From: Talinum fruticosum
Taxonomy: Eukaryota; Streptophyta; Magnoliopsida; Caryophyllales; Talinaceae
DNA length: 64,000 nt
Assembly (NCBI GenBank): GCA_021018815.1
Contig: JAITYX010000084.1
Span: 124,001 to 188,000 of the forward strand
Reading direction: 5' to 3'
Positions 32,877 to 44,969 of this stretch are shown here, in pieces. How positions within the stretch are numbered: position 1 is the first letter of the stretch; each line of letters begins with the position of its first letter. The notes under the pieces are model-generated. The model saw only the letters and a list, made by a program, of their open reading frames with translations, made no database searches and was not told where the DNA came from. The translations under genes were made by a program, and so were the position numbers.

Positions 32877-35800
32877 TGTAGACACCTAAAATGTGTCGTC
32901 CTTTATCTCCTTCAATTATGTATTTTAAATTGTTGGCCTAATGATGAAATCTCGAGTCTTGTTTGTGGATTTTGATCATATACTGAATTGGATTGGTGCG
33001 ACGAAGCCAATAAACCACAAAGAAGCCCCAAGCACCCAATAAATATCCTCTTATCTTGGGTCGGTCCCAAAATCCCTTTTTCTTTCTGGACGATCTAAGT
33101 CCGGGCCAAACTTCTAGAGTCAACGGAGTCCAGATGCCGCGTACTAGGAAATTCCAGGCTTAGAATTCCGTATTTCACTTTTTCCAATCAAACACGAGTT
33201 GAAGACCTTAAGATTACGTTAGCCGTAACAGTTCATGATCACAAGTATTAAGGTGTTGCGTTTAAGCCCCAAGACAGTCCGCTCGAGACTAGGAGCTTCC
33301 TCCCTCAAAACGTTGTATGGCGGGCACCCCTACCTGGATTCTTAAAGTGAAACACCGTATTATAGCCAAGAGACTTCCTTTTAGCACCGAACGACACAAA
33401 AACCTAGGCATCCCTAGGTGGCCAGTGCCCCGGATCGGGATTCTATCCAGCTTTATCATATTCCAATTGGTTCAATCTTATGATTTTTGGCCCGGTTTTC
33501 TCAGCTCCTTCTAAGGGGCTAGCCGAGAGCAACCCTAGGTCATTTGTGACCAAGCTCTCTCTCCCTATAAATAAAGAGCCTTGGCTCTCATTTGAGCATG
33601 ACATTTTGCCTTAGAGCCATGGTGCCCAACCAACTGTTCATTACCTTCCCTAAGTGTTACTCTACTAAAAAGTAACCTCAAAATCCTCTTTTCTATAGAC
33701 TATGCCACTCGAATCCTTACTAAGAGCGAATGAACATTTGGTTATTCTGATCTCTTGGTATTCATTCAGCTGATCTTTTCAGTTCTCTACAAACATACCT
33801 TCACAAAACTCATAAGAAAAGCCCATTTCCTTGGTTTATTATTGTCACGTCATCGAATCTAGTACGGAGATTCAGATCGGCAAGTGGGATAACCTAAGGG
33901 CATCAATTCGGCCTTCACACGGTTATTTATTTTTGCTTTTTATCGCTTTCGTATTATAGAAAAGAATTGTATCTCTTTTATTTCCTCCTTGCCCAAGGTA
34001 ATCCTTTGAATTTCTCAATTTTCTTTTCTTTTGCTTTTACTTTCTTTATCGCTTGCCTTTTTATTTTCTTTTCACTACTTTTTATCATGTTTTGGTTGCT
34101 TTAAATTTCCATTTAGCATGTTGTTTGCTTATGTTTAGTACGTTATTCTGATTTGAAGGTTTACTCTTGGAGAGGCTAAGTCACCCTAGAGAAGGTTTGC
34201 TCTTGGACAGGCTAAGTCACCTTAGAGGGGAGGGTGAATAGGGTGATGGGGAAATTTAAACAAGTAATGCAACCCTCCCGGGCGTAAAACCTCGGTTAGT
34301 GCTAATCCAAGCACCAAGTCAAATCCATGATTTTGAATCCACAAAATACAAGTACAAAGACTCAACCAGAATTGCTCCCTTAGTCAATTCCTTACAAGAT
34401 TTTCCTAGACTCGAAATTCCCTTATTTGATCTAGTACTTCCTAACCGAGATAACCTTTACCGTTAGGGACAACCGAGCTGAGTTAACCCTTACAACTCAG
34501 TCAAGGGACCTTACTCGGAAAGTAAGAATGAGTGTTTGTAATCGATTACAAGACCTTACAACTCGTAAAGATGTTAAGTACAAGGTTGGAGTTACAAGTA
34601 GAAGATTGAGTATGAATACAATGACTTTTGCTTAAGTACGTGTATTGACAAGTGGGTTCACCAAACTTCAAGTCTTGAGAGTTGGCTTTTATTTATAGAT
34701 AACCAAGCGGACTAGCCGTTGTGACTGTCTTCCGACTAGAAGTCCTTTGTGACCATTGCGATGGTCTTTCTAAGTCACTCGGAAAATATCCGTTCAGGTG
34801 TGCATTGGGCAACGGCTCTTGACTCCTTTGGAAGTCCCAATCCACTCGGTGGTGTCTAAAAGGTAGGGTGGAAACCACCTTTGAGCTTAGCGTTGCAGAT
34901 TTCCAGCTTTGGAAACGGACAACCCCGACATAGTGTCCGGGCCTAGGTCGAAGTAGGAAAAGCCTTGTCTCGCTGGTGATTTGACATCTTGAAGCCGATT
35001 ACTTTTGTAATTCAAAAATAGGATAACCTCGTTTGAATAACCTACAAAAGTAAATCAATTTGGTTCTCAAAGTACAAAATACATTGGTCCAAGATTAGAC
35101 ACGAGATAATAATTTAATTAAGATAATTAAGTGCGTAATTATCCGAGTCCTAAAAGAGTGGAATTTTCTGAGTTGAATATCCATTATGCTCAAATTCCAT
35201 CCGAGTTAGTCTAGAAGTAAAGCAAGTCGATAAAGAACATTTGAGTGGAAAGACTTGATCTAAACTACCAATGTTCAAAACAAGCACGCTGACTTAGAAA
35301 GATGAATTAACACAATAATTTAATTAAACTTAGATCATGAAGTCGACTCGAGTTTATGCACATTAGAGTAAATGTTTGAACATGCAATATATCTAAGTGT
35401 TGTCCGAGTGACTCGTAACCGTGTGCAAATAGAGTATGCTTTCGAATGAGTCGAATCAAGTGAGAACATATGCAATGGTTTCGTAACACTCGTAAAAGAT
35501 TCTATATCACTCGTAAAAGTTTCTAAGATACTTAGAATGACTTGTAATCAAAACCTTATAAGAGATGAAGTCTTATACCCGATTCCTTGATGGAACTCGG
35601 AATGATGTATATGTAAAGTCCGAGTCTTCATGATTCACTACTCAAACTAGTAATGGTCGTCTTCGGACGGGTGGAACGGAAGCGTTTATCCCTAACTTTT
35701 ATACCCTCACCCTTGAATCCGATTCTCGGTTCCAACACCGATGGAATCATTTTCAGCCTTTTTCGGTCTTAATTTGCCCATACTAAGATTGAAAGAGCAC

Positions 35801-36381
35801 TTATTTTGATTTTGTTAGTTTTTTCTTCATAAAACCGACCGACAACTCTTATTTTTGCTTTATTTCTATTCAAATTACATCTCTGCTTTTTCTAACTGCA
35901 GGTAAAAAATTTAAGGCTTTTGAACTTGCCAGCCAGGCAAAAGGTCGAGGCCGATTCTTGCAATTGTGGCCTCGTGGGTGGCAACCCCGATTGCTAAGTG
36001 CTGGTTTTGGCCAAGCATCGAATGGTCGTTGGTTGTGGCTTAGGTCCAAATTGCTGTTTTCACACCAGTTTGGCCCTAAAGCATTATGACAGATTTGAAA
36101 CCCTAATGTTAATTATTTTGTTCATTTAAGAAATAATATCCCAAGAGTTCTGAAAATTATTTCTAAAATAAAATAATTAATAAAACCACTACAATTTGAC
36201 TTAATCCTTTAACTTAATTTAATAAAATTAGGAATTTTAAATAAGAGATCAATCACCACTTTCAAAAATCAATCTTCAAACCCTAAAATTATTTCTAACC
36301 CCTTTACTCAAAAACCATAACACCAACCTCGTAGGGAACATAGCCCTGTAGGCGTGTGTCTCGCCGCTCGCGGTTCCTACA
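32877..36381 (+). mobile_element. T5 5' LTR, split by solo LTR S4
   Basis: Starts TGTAGACACCTAAAATGTG and ends CGCGGTTCCTACA, with TGTAG/CTACA inverted ends; a primer site follows. With S4 and one copy of its target duplication removed it is about 2.02 kb. A TATAAATA box is at 33566-33573. It lies directly against the broken T4 gag; the last five bases before it are TCGCA. The open stretches inside it (33317-33514 and others) match nothing. Confidence 0.88.
34154..35630 (-). mobile_element. S4 solo LTR with target duplication
   Basis: A complete 1477-bp S LTR in reverse orientation, flanked by the direct repeat TGATT (34149-34153 and 35631-35635). It has no internal region, the product expected from recombination between the two LTRs of a full element. 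Its U5 end carries a 36-bp tandem duplication (AAGGTTTACTCTTGG at 34156, AAGGTTTGCTCTTGG at 34192). The interrupted T5 LTR continues on both sides. Confidence 0.93.
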
Positions 36382-37189
36382 GTAGTTACTCCATTAGCGA
36401 TTAGTCACTTATTAAGAGGGCAAAACCTGAAAATTTGAGTAGTGAGTTATAATAATGTATTTGCATTAGGCATCCCATATTTAGCAACCTTTGAACGTAG
36501 TTTATTACCGTTGTTGGACCCTTAGGTTTATTACCCCTTGTGAAACATTTCCGGTAAGAGGCTCCTACTGCGACCAAGGTGAGCCTAACTAGGGTTCATT
36601 GCTAATAGTTTTCCCTCATAACTTGCGCTCTTGATTTACCGAGAGGCACCGAGGATTCTAGCATTTTTTCTTATCGTGCACCACACGCAAGACTAAATCC
36701 TTGGACTATGAGTCACCATGTATCCTACCTAGTTTTGACCCTTTGTTGATTAGCCCTTGCATGGGTGAAAACAAAATATCTTAGCAAGATTTCCTAAAGT
36801 CAATCCATTATATACATATAGCCAAAATAAAAATTACCTTTTCCTTTTAGGTCGGTCCATTACTTGCATTTCCAAGTCATGCCAAAACTTTCTTTAGGTG
36901 GTTTAGGTAGTCACCGCTGGCCGGTTTAGAAGGGACCTCTCTATCTTTTTGGTTGGTCTGTTTTCAAATTTTACCTATTTTATCTTTCTACATTTCCATT
37001 TTGCATTTTTCATTTTCATTTAACCAAAAATAAAATCATCTCAAATTAGATGAGTCCATTTTACATTCTTATTTTAGCCAAAAATATATTCATCTCTAAT
37101 TGGGTGAGTCCAGTTTGCATTTCATTTAGCCAAAATAAATTCATCTCAAATTAGGTGAGTCCATTTTGCATTCTCATTTTAGCCAAAAA
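36382..37189 (+). other. T5 primer site and first part of leader
   Basis: The primer site TAGTTACTCCATTAGCG starts at 36383, one base after the LTR. Leader sequence follows, matching T2 in reverse complement. From about 37020 it enters the 52-bp-type repeats. It is cut after AGCCAAAAA at 37189 by the S5 3' LTR and resumes at 44909 and 46464. Confidence 0.75.
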
Positions 37190-38592
37190 TGAAGGTTTGC
37201 TCTTGGAGAGTCGTAGTCACCCTAGAGAGGGGGTGAATATGATGATGAGAAAATTTTAACCAAACTTAGAATCTTTAAGCTTGAAAAGAATGAACAAAAG
37301 AATCCGAGTCTAGATTGGACTCGAAAAGTGTATACTCAAAGATACGTGGAAACCCTCATAGGGTAGAAAACCACAAAGAGTGCTAATCCAAGCACCAAGT
37401 CAAATCCACTATTTTAAATCTTCAAAATATAACGGATCGACTCAATAAGAATTGCTCTCTTAGGCAATTCCTTACGGAGTTTTCCTAGACTCGAAGTTCC
37501 CTTATCCGATCTAGTACTTCCTAACTTATGTAACCTTTACAGCTAGAGACAACCGAGCTGAGTTAACCCTTACACCTCGGTCAAGGGACCTTACTCGTAA
37601 AGTAGGAAAAGTATGTGACTGATTACAAGACTTTACAACTCGTAAAAGTATTAAGTACGGACTTGTAGTTTTAAGAAGAAGATTGAATGAGTATTGTACT
37701 AAGCAATATAGTTTCAGCAATGTGTTCAAGCAATCTGTTGAGCAATCTTTAAGTCTTGTGAAGTGGCTTCTATTTATAGATGACGAAGTAGATTAGTCGT
37801 TGTGTCCGGTTTCGGACTGAAGTCTTTCTTGACCCTTGTAATAGCTATTCTGAGTTGCACGTAAAAGATCCGTTGAGATGTAAACGTTGTACGATTGCTC
37901 TTAGCTTCTAAAGGTGCTCCAGTAAGGTGGAAACCACCGTTGAGCTTAGCGTTGAAGTTTTCCAGCTTTGGAAACAGACAACCCCGACATAGTGTCCGAG
38001 CCTTGTTCGAAGTAGATACGCCTTGTCTCGCTAGTGGTTGACGACTTGAAGCTGGTTACTTTCGTAATTAAAAATGAGATAGCCTCGTTTGGATAACCTA
38101 CAAAAGTAAACCACTTTGGTTCTCAAAGTATAAAATACTTTGGTCCAAGACTAGGCACAGATAATAATTTAATTAAGACAATTAAGTACACAATTATCTT
38201 AGGCCTCGAAGAGTGGAATTTTCGAGTCTAATATTTAATATACTCAAACTCCATCGAGTCAGTCCTAAGAAAGATCAAGTTAAAAGAATGAATAAATCGG
38301 AGAGAAATTATCAACGTAATTCACTTTCTATTGAATAGTCAAAACTCATAATAAAAGAATTAGAGAAATTTTTTGAGCATGCGATAGATCCGAGTGCTGT
38401 CTCGAGTGAGTTAGAATCGCTAATGCGTAAGATGTACAAGAATGTGTTTTTAAGTCGATCGAAACGAATGAAAACTTATGCGGAGTTTTTATAACACTCG
38501 AATGACTTATAATCAAAACTTAGGAGGGATGAGATTTATACTCGACTGTTCATGTAGTAATCGAATGATTTAGATTCGAGTCCGAGTCTTTA
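37190..38592 (-). mobile_element. S5 3' LTR
   Basis: A 1403-bp S LTR in reverse orientation. Plus reading starts TGAAGGTTTGCTCTTGG and ends GAGTCCGAGTCTTTA, where a polypurine tract follows, so it is the 3' LTR of a minus-strand element. Its TATA region reads CTATTTATAGATGACG on the plus strand at about 37769. The left flank ends AAAAA, and the same word restarts the T5 leader at 44909. Confidence 0.85.
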
Positions 38593-39226
38593 ATCTCCCC
38601 TTTTTGATGAAAAACATTTAACACTCGGATAGAAACTTTGTTAGTGAAAAAACATGAGTTTTCATTCTCACTTAGTAGAACATAGTGAGTGAAGTATTTC
38701 ATACTAAGAAAAAGCATTGCGGATACTATCACTACTTAGAATTTTTATGTGGATAACATATTTAGCAAAGAAAAATATGAATAGCTATATCGGAGCGTAA
38801 CAACAATAAATATGAATAGATGTATCGGAGCGTAAAATACATAATAATAAGAGATCGAACTCGGAAAGGATTCTACTAAATGAAAATTCATTCATATATA
38901 CATAGAAAAAGAATATAATAAAAAGGGTGAGCTCCCCTTAACATAACAACATCAATTTTTCTACTTTTCTCCCCCTTGCATTTCATCAAAAACAAAACAG
39001 GGAAGAAAAACATCAAGAACATACAGTTGATTTTTGGAAAAAAAGAAATAAAACTAGAGAAAAGAAATTAAGACGGGGTGCTGAGGGTGCTGAGGTAGAT
39101 GGGCGAGCAAGTGCGCTGGAGCTAGGAGGCTTGGGATGACGTTGAAGACCGTGGCGGCGCAGAACCGGGATATCAGGTAACGGCTCGCTTCGAGTGGCTC
39201 ACCCGTAACTAAGTCATCTAAGGCCT
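38593..39226 (-). pseudogene. S5 polypurine tract and tail of the extra ORF
   Basis: The polypurine tract is AAAAAGGGGAGAT on the minus strand (38593-38605). Further along, 39226-39060 encodes DDLVTGEPLEASRYLISRF, the last part of the S extra ORF; the comparable end in S8 lies at about 52440-52300. The body of the ORF is missing, replaced by LTR S6. 38606-39050 is 3' untranslated sequence without recognisable features. Confidence 0.65.
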
Positions 39227-40477
39227 TGAAGGTTTGCTCTTCGGGAGTCTTAGTCACCCTAAAGGAGGGGGTTAATAGGGTGATGAGTAAATTTTGACAA
39301 ACTTGGAAGATTTAAGCTTTAAAAAGAATAATCAAGACAATCCGAGTCTAGATTGGACTGAGAAAAATGTAAACTCGGATATACGTGGAAACCCTCCTGG
39401 GGCAGAAAACCACGGACATTACTAGTCCAAGCAATAAGTCAAATCCACTATTTTGAATCCACAAAATAAAGCGGATCGACCGAATCGAATTTCTCCCTTA
39501 AACAATTCCTTATAGATTTTTCCTAGACTCGAAATTCCCTTATCTCGATCTAGTACTTCCTAACCGAGGTAATGTTTACAGCTAGTGACAACTAAGCTGA
39601 GTTAACCCATACAGACTCGATCACGGGACCTTACTCGAAAGTAAGAAAGAGTATGTGACTGATTACAAGACTTTACAACTCGGAAAGTATGAATTACAAG
39701 TCGAAAGTTTTAAGTAGAAGATTGAGTATGAATACAATGACTTTTGCTTAAGTAATGTGTATTGATAATAATTCCAGCAATTTTCAAGTCTTGAGAGTTG
39801 GCTTCTATTTATAGATGACCAAGCAGATTAGCCATTGCGACTAGTTTCGTAACGAAGTCCTTTATGACCGTTGTAACGGTTCTTCCGAGTCGCTCGAAAA
39901 CATCCGTTGAGATGTGAACATTGTGCAACCACTCTTGACTCCAAAAGGTGTTCCAATCAGCTTGTGGTGTCCGAAAAGTAAGGTGGAAACCACCATTGAG
40001 TTTAGCGTTGAAGTTTTCCAGCTTTAGAAACAGACAACCTTGACACAGCCTTCTAGGCCTTATTCGAAGTAGAAAAGCCTTGTCCACTATTGATTGATAA
40101 CTTGAAGTCGGTTACTTTTCTAATTCAAAAATGAGATAACCTCGTTTGGATAACCTACAAAAGTAAACCACTTTGGTTCTGAAAGTATAAAATACTTTGG
40201 TCCAAGATTAAGGACAAATAATAATTTAATTAAGACAATTAAGTTCATAATTATCTTAGGCCTAGAAGAGTGGAATTTTCTTAGTTAAATATTCATTATA
40301 CTCAAATATTTGTCTAGATAAATTATGTATAACTTAAAGACTTTAAGCTTAAAAAGAATGAACAAGTGAATCTCGAGTCTAGATTGGTCTAAAAACATAT
40401 ACACACGAAATACGTAGAAACCCTCCCGTGCGAGAAACCACGAACGCCGCTAATCCAAGCATCAAGTCGGATCATAG
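39227..40477 (-). mobile_element. S6 LTR and attached LTR fragment
   Basis: 39227-40317 is an S LTR in reverse orientation from TGAAGGTTTGCTCTTCG up to the U3 words TATTCATTATACTCAAAT; the U3 tip is missing. 40318-40477 is a second, partial copy of the U5-side sequence (CTTTAAGCTTAAAAAGAATG to AAGCATCAAGTC). It runs straight into Copia RNase H. The pieces mark a recombination or deletion point within S5. Confidence 0.75.
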
Positions 40478-41470
40478 AACAAGATACTCGAGTCCCTGTA
40501 AGATATCTAAAAATTCTATTCACCGCAGTGAGATGTGATTCATTTGGATTAGCTTGGAGTCTTGCACATAGACACGCACTAAACATAATGTCCGGCCCAC
40601 TAGATGTGAGATATAGCAGAGATCCGATCATACCTCGATAGAGTTTCTAATCTACGGCTTTACCTTTTTCGTCTCGATCCAGTTTTATGCTGCTACTCAT
40701 GGGTGTTGCTGTATGTTTTGCATCTTGAAAGTTGTACTTCCTCAGCAACTCCTTGGCATACTTGGATTGATGGACATAGTTGCCATGTTTACCTTGTCCG
40801 ATTTGTAGACCAAGAAAGAAATTGAGCTCTCCCATCATGCTCATTTGGAATTCTGTCTCATCAAATTAGAAAATTCTCGATAGAGATTTTCATTAGTAGC
40901 TCCAAAAATTATATCATCAACATAAATCTAAGCAAAGAGAAAGCCTCTCCCTTGGTTTTTATGAAAGAGTTTTGTGAATCGACCTCTTTTAAAATCATTT
41001 TCCACTAAGAAACTGCTCAATCTTTCATACCAAGCTCCGGGAGCTTATTTAAGACCATAAAGAGCCTTTTGCAATTTGAAAACATAATTTGGAAATTCTG
41101 AGTTTTCAAATCCAGGGGGTTGCTCAACATAGACCTCTTCTTGAATAAAACAATTTAGAAAGGCACATTTGACATCATTTGATAGAATTTAATATTCATG
41201 CTTGATGCAAATGTGAACAGGATTCTAATTGCTTCGATTCTAGCAACTCGGTGCAAAGGTTTCCCCACAATCAATCCCTTCTTCTTGATTATAACCTTGA
41301 GCCACAAGTCTAACCTTATTTCTGACTATGAGCCTACCCTCATCCAGTTTGTTCTTGAAAACCCATTTGGTTCCTATGACTAGGTGGTCGAAGGTCATTT
41401 GGTCAAAGTCCGAACTTAGTTTCTCTCAAATTGATTAAGTTCTTCTTGCATGGCCTCTACCCATTCAGGT
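40478..41470 (-). pseudogene. S5 reverse transcriptase and start of RNase H
   Basis: Copia RT on the minus strand. Family words are found in frames broken by stops: [17 protein letters not shown] sequence at about 41375-41330, then YVDDIIFGAT (about 40930-40900) with the YVDD box intact but a stop two codons before it. MSMMGELNFFLGLQIGQG starts at 40844. 40631-40478 reads IGSLLYLTSSGPDIMFSACL and SHLTAVNRIFRYLTGTR. RNase H is then cut off by the LTR fragment of S6. Confidence 0.85.
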
Positions 41471-42820
41471 TCATTTAGGGCCTCTAGTGCATTTTTGGGT
41501 TCAATTAATGATATGAATGCAGTGAATGCACATAGATTTTGTAAAGAAGAACGAGTTCTTAACCACTGTTGATTTCGGACAAAATGTTCTTGAGTGGGTG
41601 GTCCAAAGCATATTTGTATGTTCTACCTATTCTCTGGTTCACCAGGTTTGTTGGTTGTACCTGGCTGATCTCAGTAGTTTGATCTTGCTGAGTTTGCTAA
41701 TCTGCTTGAACTTCATCATTCCGAGATGGCTCCTAATCTGGTTCGAGTATAACTCATGATGTTCCGAGGTACCTCATTCCGAGTTGCTTTCTTTTGACTC
41801 TGTCCGAGCTCATCTTCAAGCAAGAACATCTTAATCTCAACTGAGATTCAAGCGTGAGAACGTTGACTCACTTGTTTTTCCCTCGATCAATCTCATAAAA
41901 CACAACGTGGATGTTTTCTCCCACTTTGTTAGTTCTTTTATTAAAAACACGAGTATGCTTTATTGTGAGATGAGTAACCCAGAAAGATACCTTCATCTCG
42001 ACCGAGCATCAAACTTGGTCGAGTTACCATTGTTTTGACCAAAGCACTTACATCCGAAGGATTTAAAGGATGAGATGTTGGGCTTCTTTCCCGTGTAGAG
42101 CTCGTATGGAGTTTTCTTCAAGATGGATCCGATGAGGCATCTGTTCGGTGTGTAATTTGCTATGTTGACTACCTCAACCCGTAAATAGTAAGGTAGATCG
42201 TGTTCAATCATCATTGTCCTTCCTATTTCTTCAAGAGTTTCGTTCTTTCTCTCCACTACTCCATTCTGTTGAGGAATTCTGGGTGCTGAGAAGTTGTGAG
42301 AGAAACAATTCTTATCGCAGAACTTTGTAATTTCGAGTAATCGAACTCCCTTCATGCTCATTTCGAATTCTTCGATCCGAGTCCGAGACTCTACATGAAT
42401 TTTCATGCAGAGATTGCTAAACTCTTTAAAAGCTTCATTTTTGTTCTTGAGAAAACAAACCCAGGTATATCATGAGTAATCATTCATAATCACAAGTACA
42501 TATGATTTACCTCGGAGACTCTTTACAGAGATTTCATCACATAAATCCATATGCAGCATTTCAAGCACTTTGGATGTGGAAATAGTCTTGAGAAGTTTGA
42601 AGGATTATCTCGATCTGTTTCCCTTTTGTGCATGCTTCACAGATTTTATCTTTCTTAAGTGCATAGTTAGGCAAACCCCAAACCAAACCGTGAGATGCAA
42701 GCTTTTTGATAGTATGCATGCTAACATGACTTAGTCTACGATGCCATGTCCAAGAACATCATGCAATGATGCTTTTAAACAAGATAAATTCTAACTTGGA
42801 TCGAAAGAAGAATAGTATAG
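41471..42820 (-). pseudogene. S5 integrase and linker
   Basis: Copia integrase on the minus strand: the HHCC region (about 42780-42630), then the core. The longest open piece, 42406-41993, covers the last core part and C-terminal side: SAPRIPQQNGVVERKNETLE (about 42300-42240, with the catalytic Glu region) and KTPYELYTGKKPNISSFKSF. The linker toward RT (41990-41470) is degraded. The plus-strand stretch 41526-41759 is a shadow. Confidence 0.82.
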
Positions 42821-42827
42821 GTTTTAC

Positions 42828-43208
42828 CTAATCTCTTACCCGAGAGTTTAGTCTTTTTAATGGTTGCATAAAAATATAGCAATTGGTTTGAGTGAGTCTT
42901 ACCTCTTGACCTTTGTCACACAACCGAGAGATGCTGAGTAGATTGTACTTTAGTCCCTTGATAAGGTAGACTGGGCTGACCAGGTTGTCTCCTTTCCCAA
43001 TCTTGCCTATTCCAACTATCTTGCCCTTACTGTGATCTCCTAAAGTGACTTTGCCTCCTTTATAATCTTCCAACTCGGAAAACAGTCTTGAATCTCCCGA
43101 CATGTGGTGTAAGCATCCACTATCTAAGTACAATTTACCTTTTGTCTTTTTTGAGTTACCCGCAAGTCGAAACACACTAACCCTTCTCACTTCCTCTAAC
43201 AAACCCAA
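42828..43208 (-). pseudogene. S5 aspartic protease
   Basis: An open stretch of 126 codons with the active-site string LDSGCLHHMSG (D-S-G kept), LFSELEDYKGGKVTLGDHSK and GLKYNLLSISRLCDKGQEV. It matches S1 closely over its whole length. It follows gag directly, as in the Copia polyprotein. Confidence 0.87.
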
Positions 43209-43214
43209 TAACTC

Positions 43215-44908
43215 AATTCTATCGTGGTCCTTTTCTGAGGAAGAAGACTCTTGGGAACCTAGATTTCAATGACTTTGGATTTGGTCCGATTCTAAGTCTT
43301 CTTTTTAGAAAACTGAGTCTGTGTCTCTTTCTTTTAAAATTCTTTTCTTTTATAAACAGTGGAGAAGGTTTTCTCCTGTAAACTAGTCCGGGCTCGGTCC
43401 TCCCTTCATTCCTATGAATAGGACCATGCTTAGCCTTCTTGAACTTCATAGTTCTAGAATCCTTTTGAAAAGATTTGAGTAGGAATTTGATTCCTCCGCT
43501 TCATTAAAACCAAGTCCTTCTTTCCTAAAGGAGACACATTGAGAGCCTAAAAGAATATCAAGGCTTTTTAACCTTGAGTGAATTTCAAAACAAGCTCTTG
43601 AGACTCATTGAGCTTTCTTTTCGGATGCTCATTTTCTCTTTTGAGTGACTTCAACTCAGTCTCATTAGTTTGAGTACTAGTCTTGAAGTCTTTCGGAGTT
43701 AGTCTCGGTTTTTCCAATTCATTTTACAAACAGTTACTCTAAAAAATAAGAGACTCAATTTGTTCCTTGAATTGAGAAGACTCGAATTGGACTTTTCTTC
43801 CAAAGTATAAATATATTTAGCTAAATCAACTTTAGAGAACTTTAGAAAGTATTCAATTACCTCTTGAGACAAGTGTCCGAGTTGTCGAGTCCGACTCGGA
43901 TTCTACTTCGAGTCCGTTAGTGCCATCAAACACTTTGAGTCATCGGAATCTTCATCTTCCTTATATGAGTCTTCATCACTCCATGTGGCCATCATAGCCT
44001 TCTTCTTCTTTCTATCCCTCGTTCTCCTTGGATAGTCCTTGACTATGTGATCTTTGCTGCCACATTCAACACAACCAGAGTTCTTACTTAAAGATAACTT
44101 TGAAGGGGAAGAGTATTTACCTTTTTATGTCCTTCTTATCCTTCTTGTAGAACTCTTCCTATGGTCTTTTCTCCCATTTCTTATGCTTTATCATTCTTTT
44201 GAAGCCTCGGGCAATGATTGCCATGGCATCTTCTTCCGAGTCCGAGGAACTCGGACTTTCTCCTCTACTTTCTAAGGCTTTCAGCGCAATGTGCTTTTTT
44301 GTGCCGACCTCGGCATCCTCTTCTTCCAGGTGCATTTCATGGGTAAGCAGCTTCCCAATCGGTTTATCTAGCTTTAGTTGAGAGAGGTTCCGAGCTTCCT
44401 CGATGGCTGTCACCTTGGGAGCCCATCCTCTCTTTTGTAGACTTCTTAGAATTTTTCCGCACATTTCTTCATGGGAAATCTTTCTACCTAAAGATTTGAG
44501 ATTGTTTGTAATCTCGGTGAAGCGTATAAACATCTTAGTGATGTTTTCTTGTGGCTCCACCTTGAACAACTCATATTTATGATGATATTGACTTATCTTC
44601 GCTTTTCCACTTGGCTTGTTCCTTCATATGTGTTGATAAGAGTGGCCCACACATCTTTAGCTATGTCGGAGGTTGACACTCTGTTGTATTCTTCTAACCC
44701 GATAGCACAAATCGGAATGTTCATCGCTTTAAAGTTCTTTCCGAACTTCTCGACTCCTCATTAGTGTACTCGAAATTATCTTTAGGCATAGATCTTGTAC
44801 CTTCTATCTTCATTGAAATGTAATTGCCTTCTTAGATGATGTTCCCAACATCTTCATCGTTGTCTAGCAGAAACCATTCCATTAGCAATCCATTAGCTTC
44901 TTCGAGTG
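43215..44908 (-). pseudogene. S5 gag
   Basis: Copia gag with the central region that S1 has lost. 44569-44162 reads MFKVEPQENITKMFIRFTEI and KVTAIEEARNLSQLKLDKP, followed by a basic stretch. The zinc knuckle (about 44073-44032) reads CVECGSKDHIVKDYP: the last Cys of C-x2-C-x4-H-x4-C is Tyr. A Lys/Glu/Leu-rich part follows (about 43860-43600). The C-terminal piece 43449-43219 has PIHRNEGRTEPGLVYRRKPS. The 5' end stops at 44908 after about 20 codons' worth of the N-terminal region (LEEANGLLMEW), and T5 leader sequence starts there. The start codon, primer site and 5' LTR are absent. Confidence 0.85.
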
Positions 44909-44969
44909 CCAAAAATAAAATAATCTCAAATGAGATGAGTCCATTTTACATTCTCCTTTTAGCCAAAAA
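44909..44969 (+). other. T5 leader fragment between S5 and S7
   Basis: About 60 bases of T leader repeat, AAAAATAAAATAATCTC to TTTTAGCCAAAAA, roughly one repeat unit. Left of it lies the broken S5 gag and right of it the S7 LTR. Confidence 0.8.
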
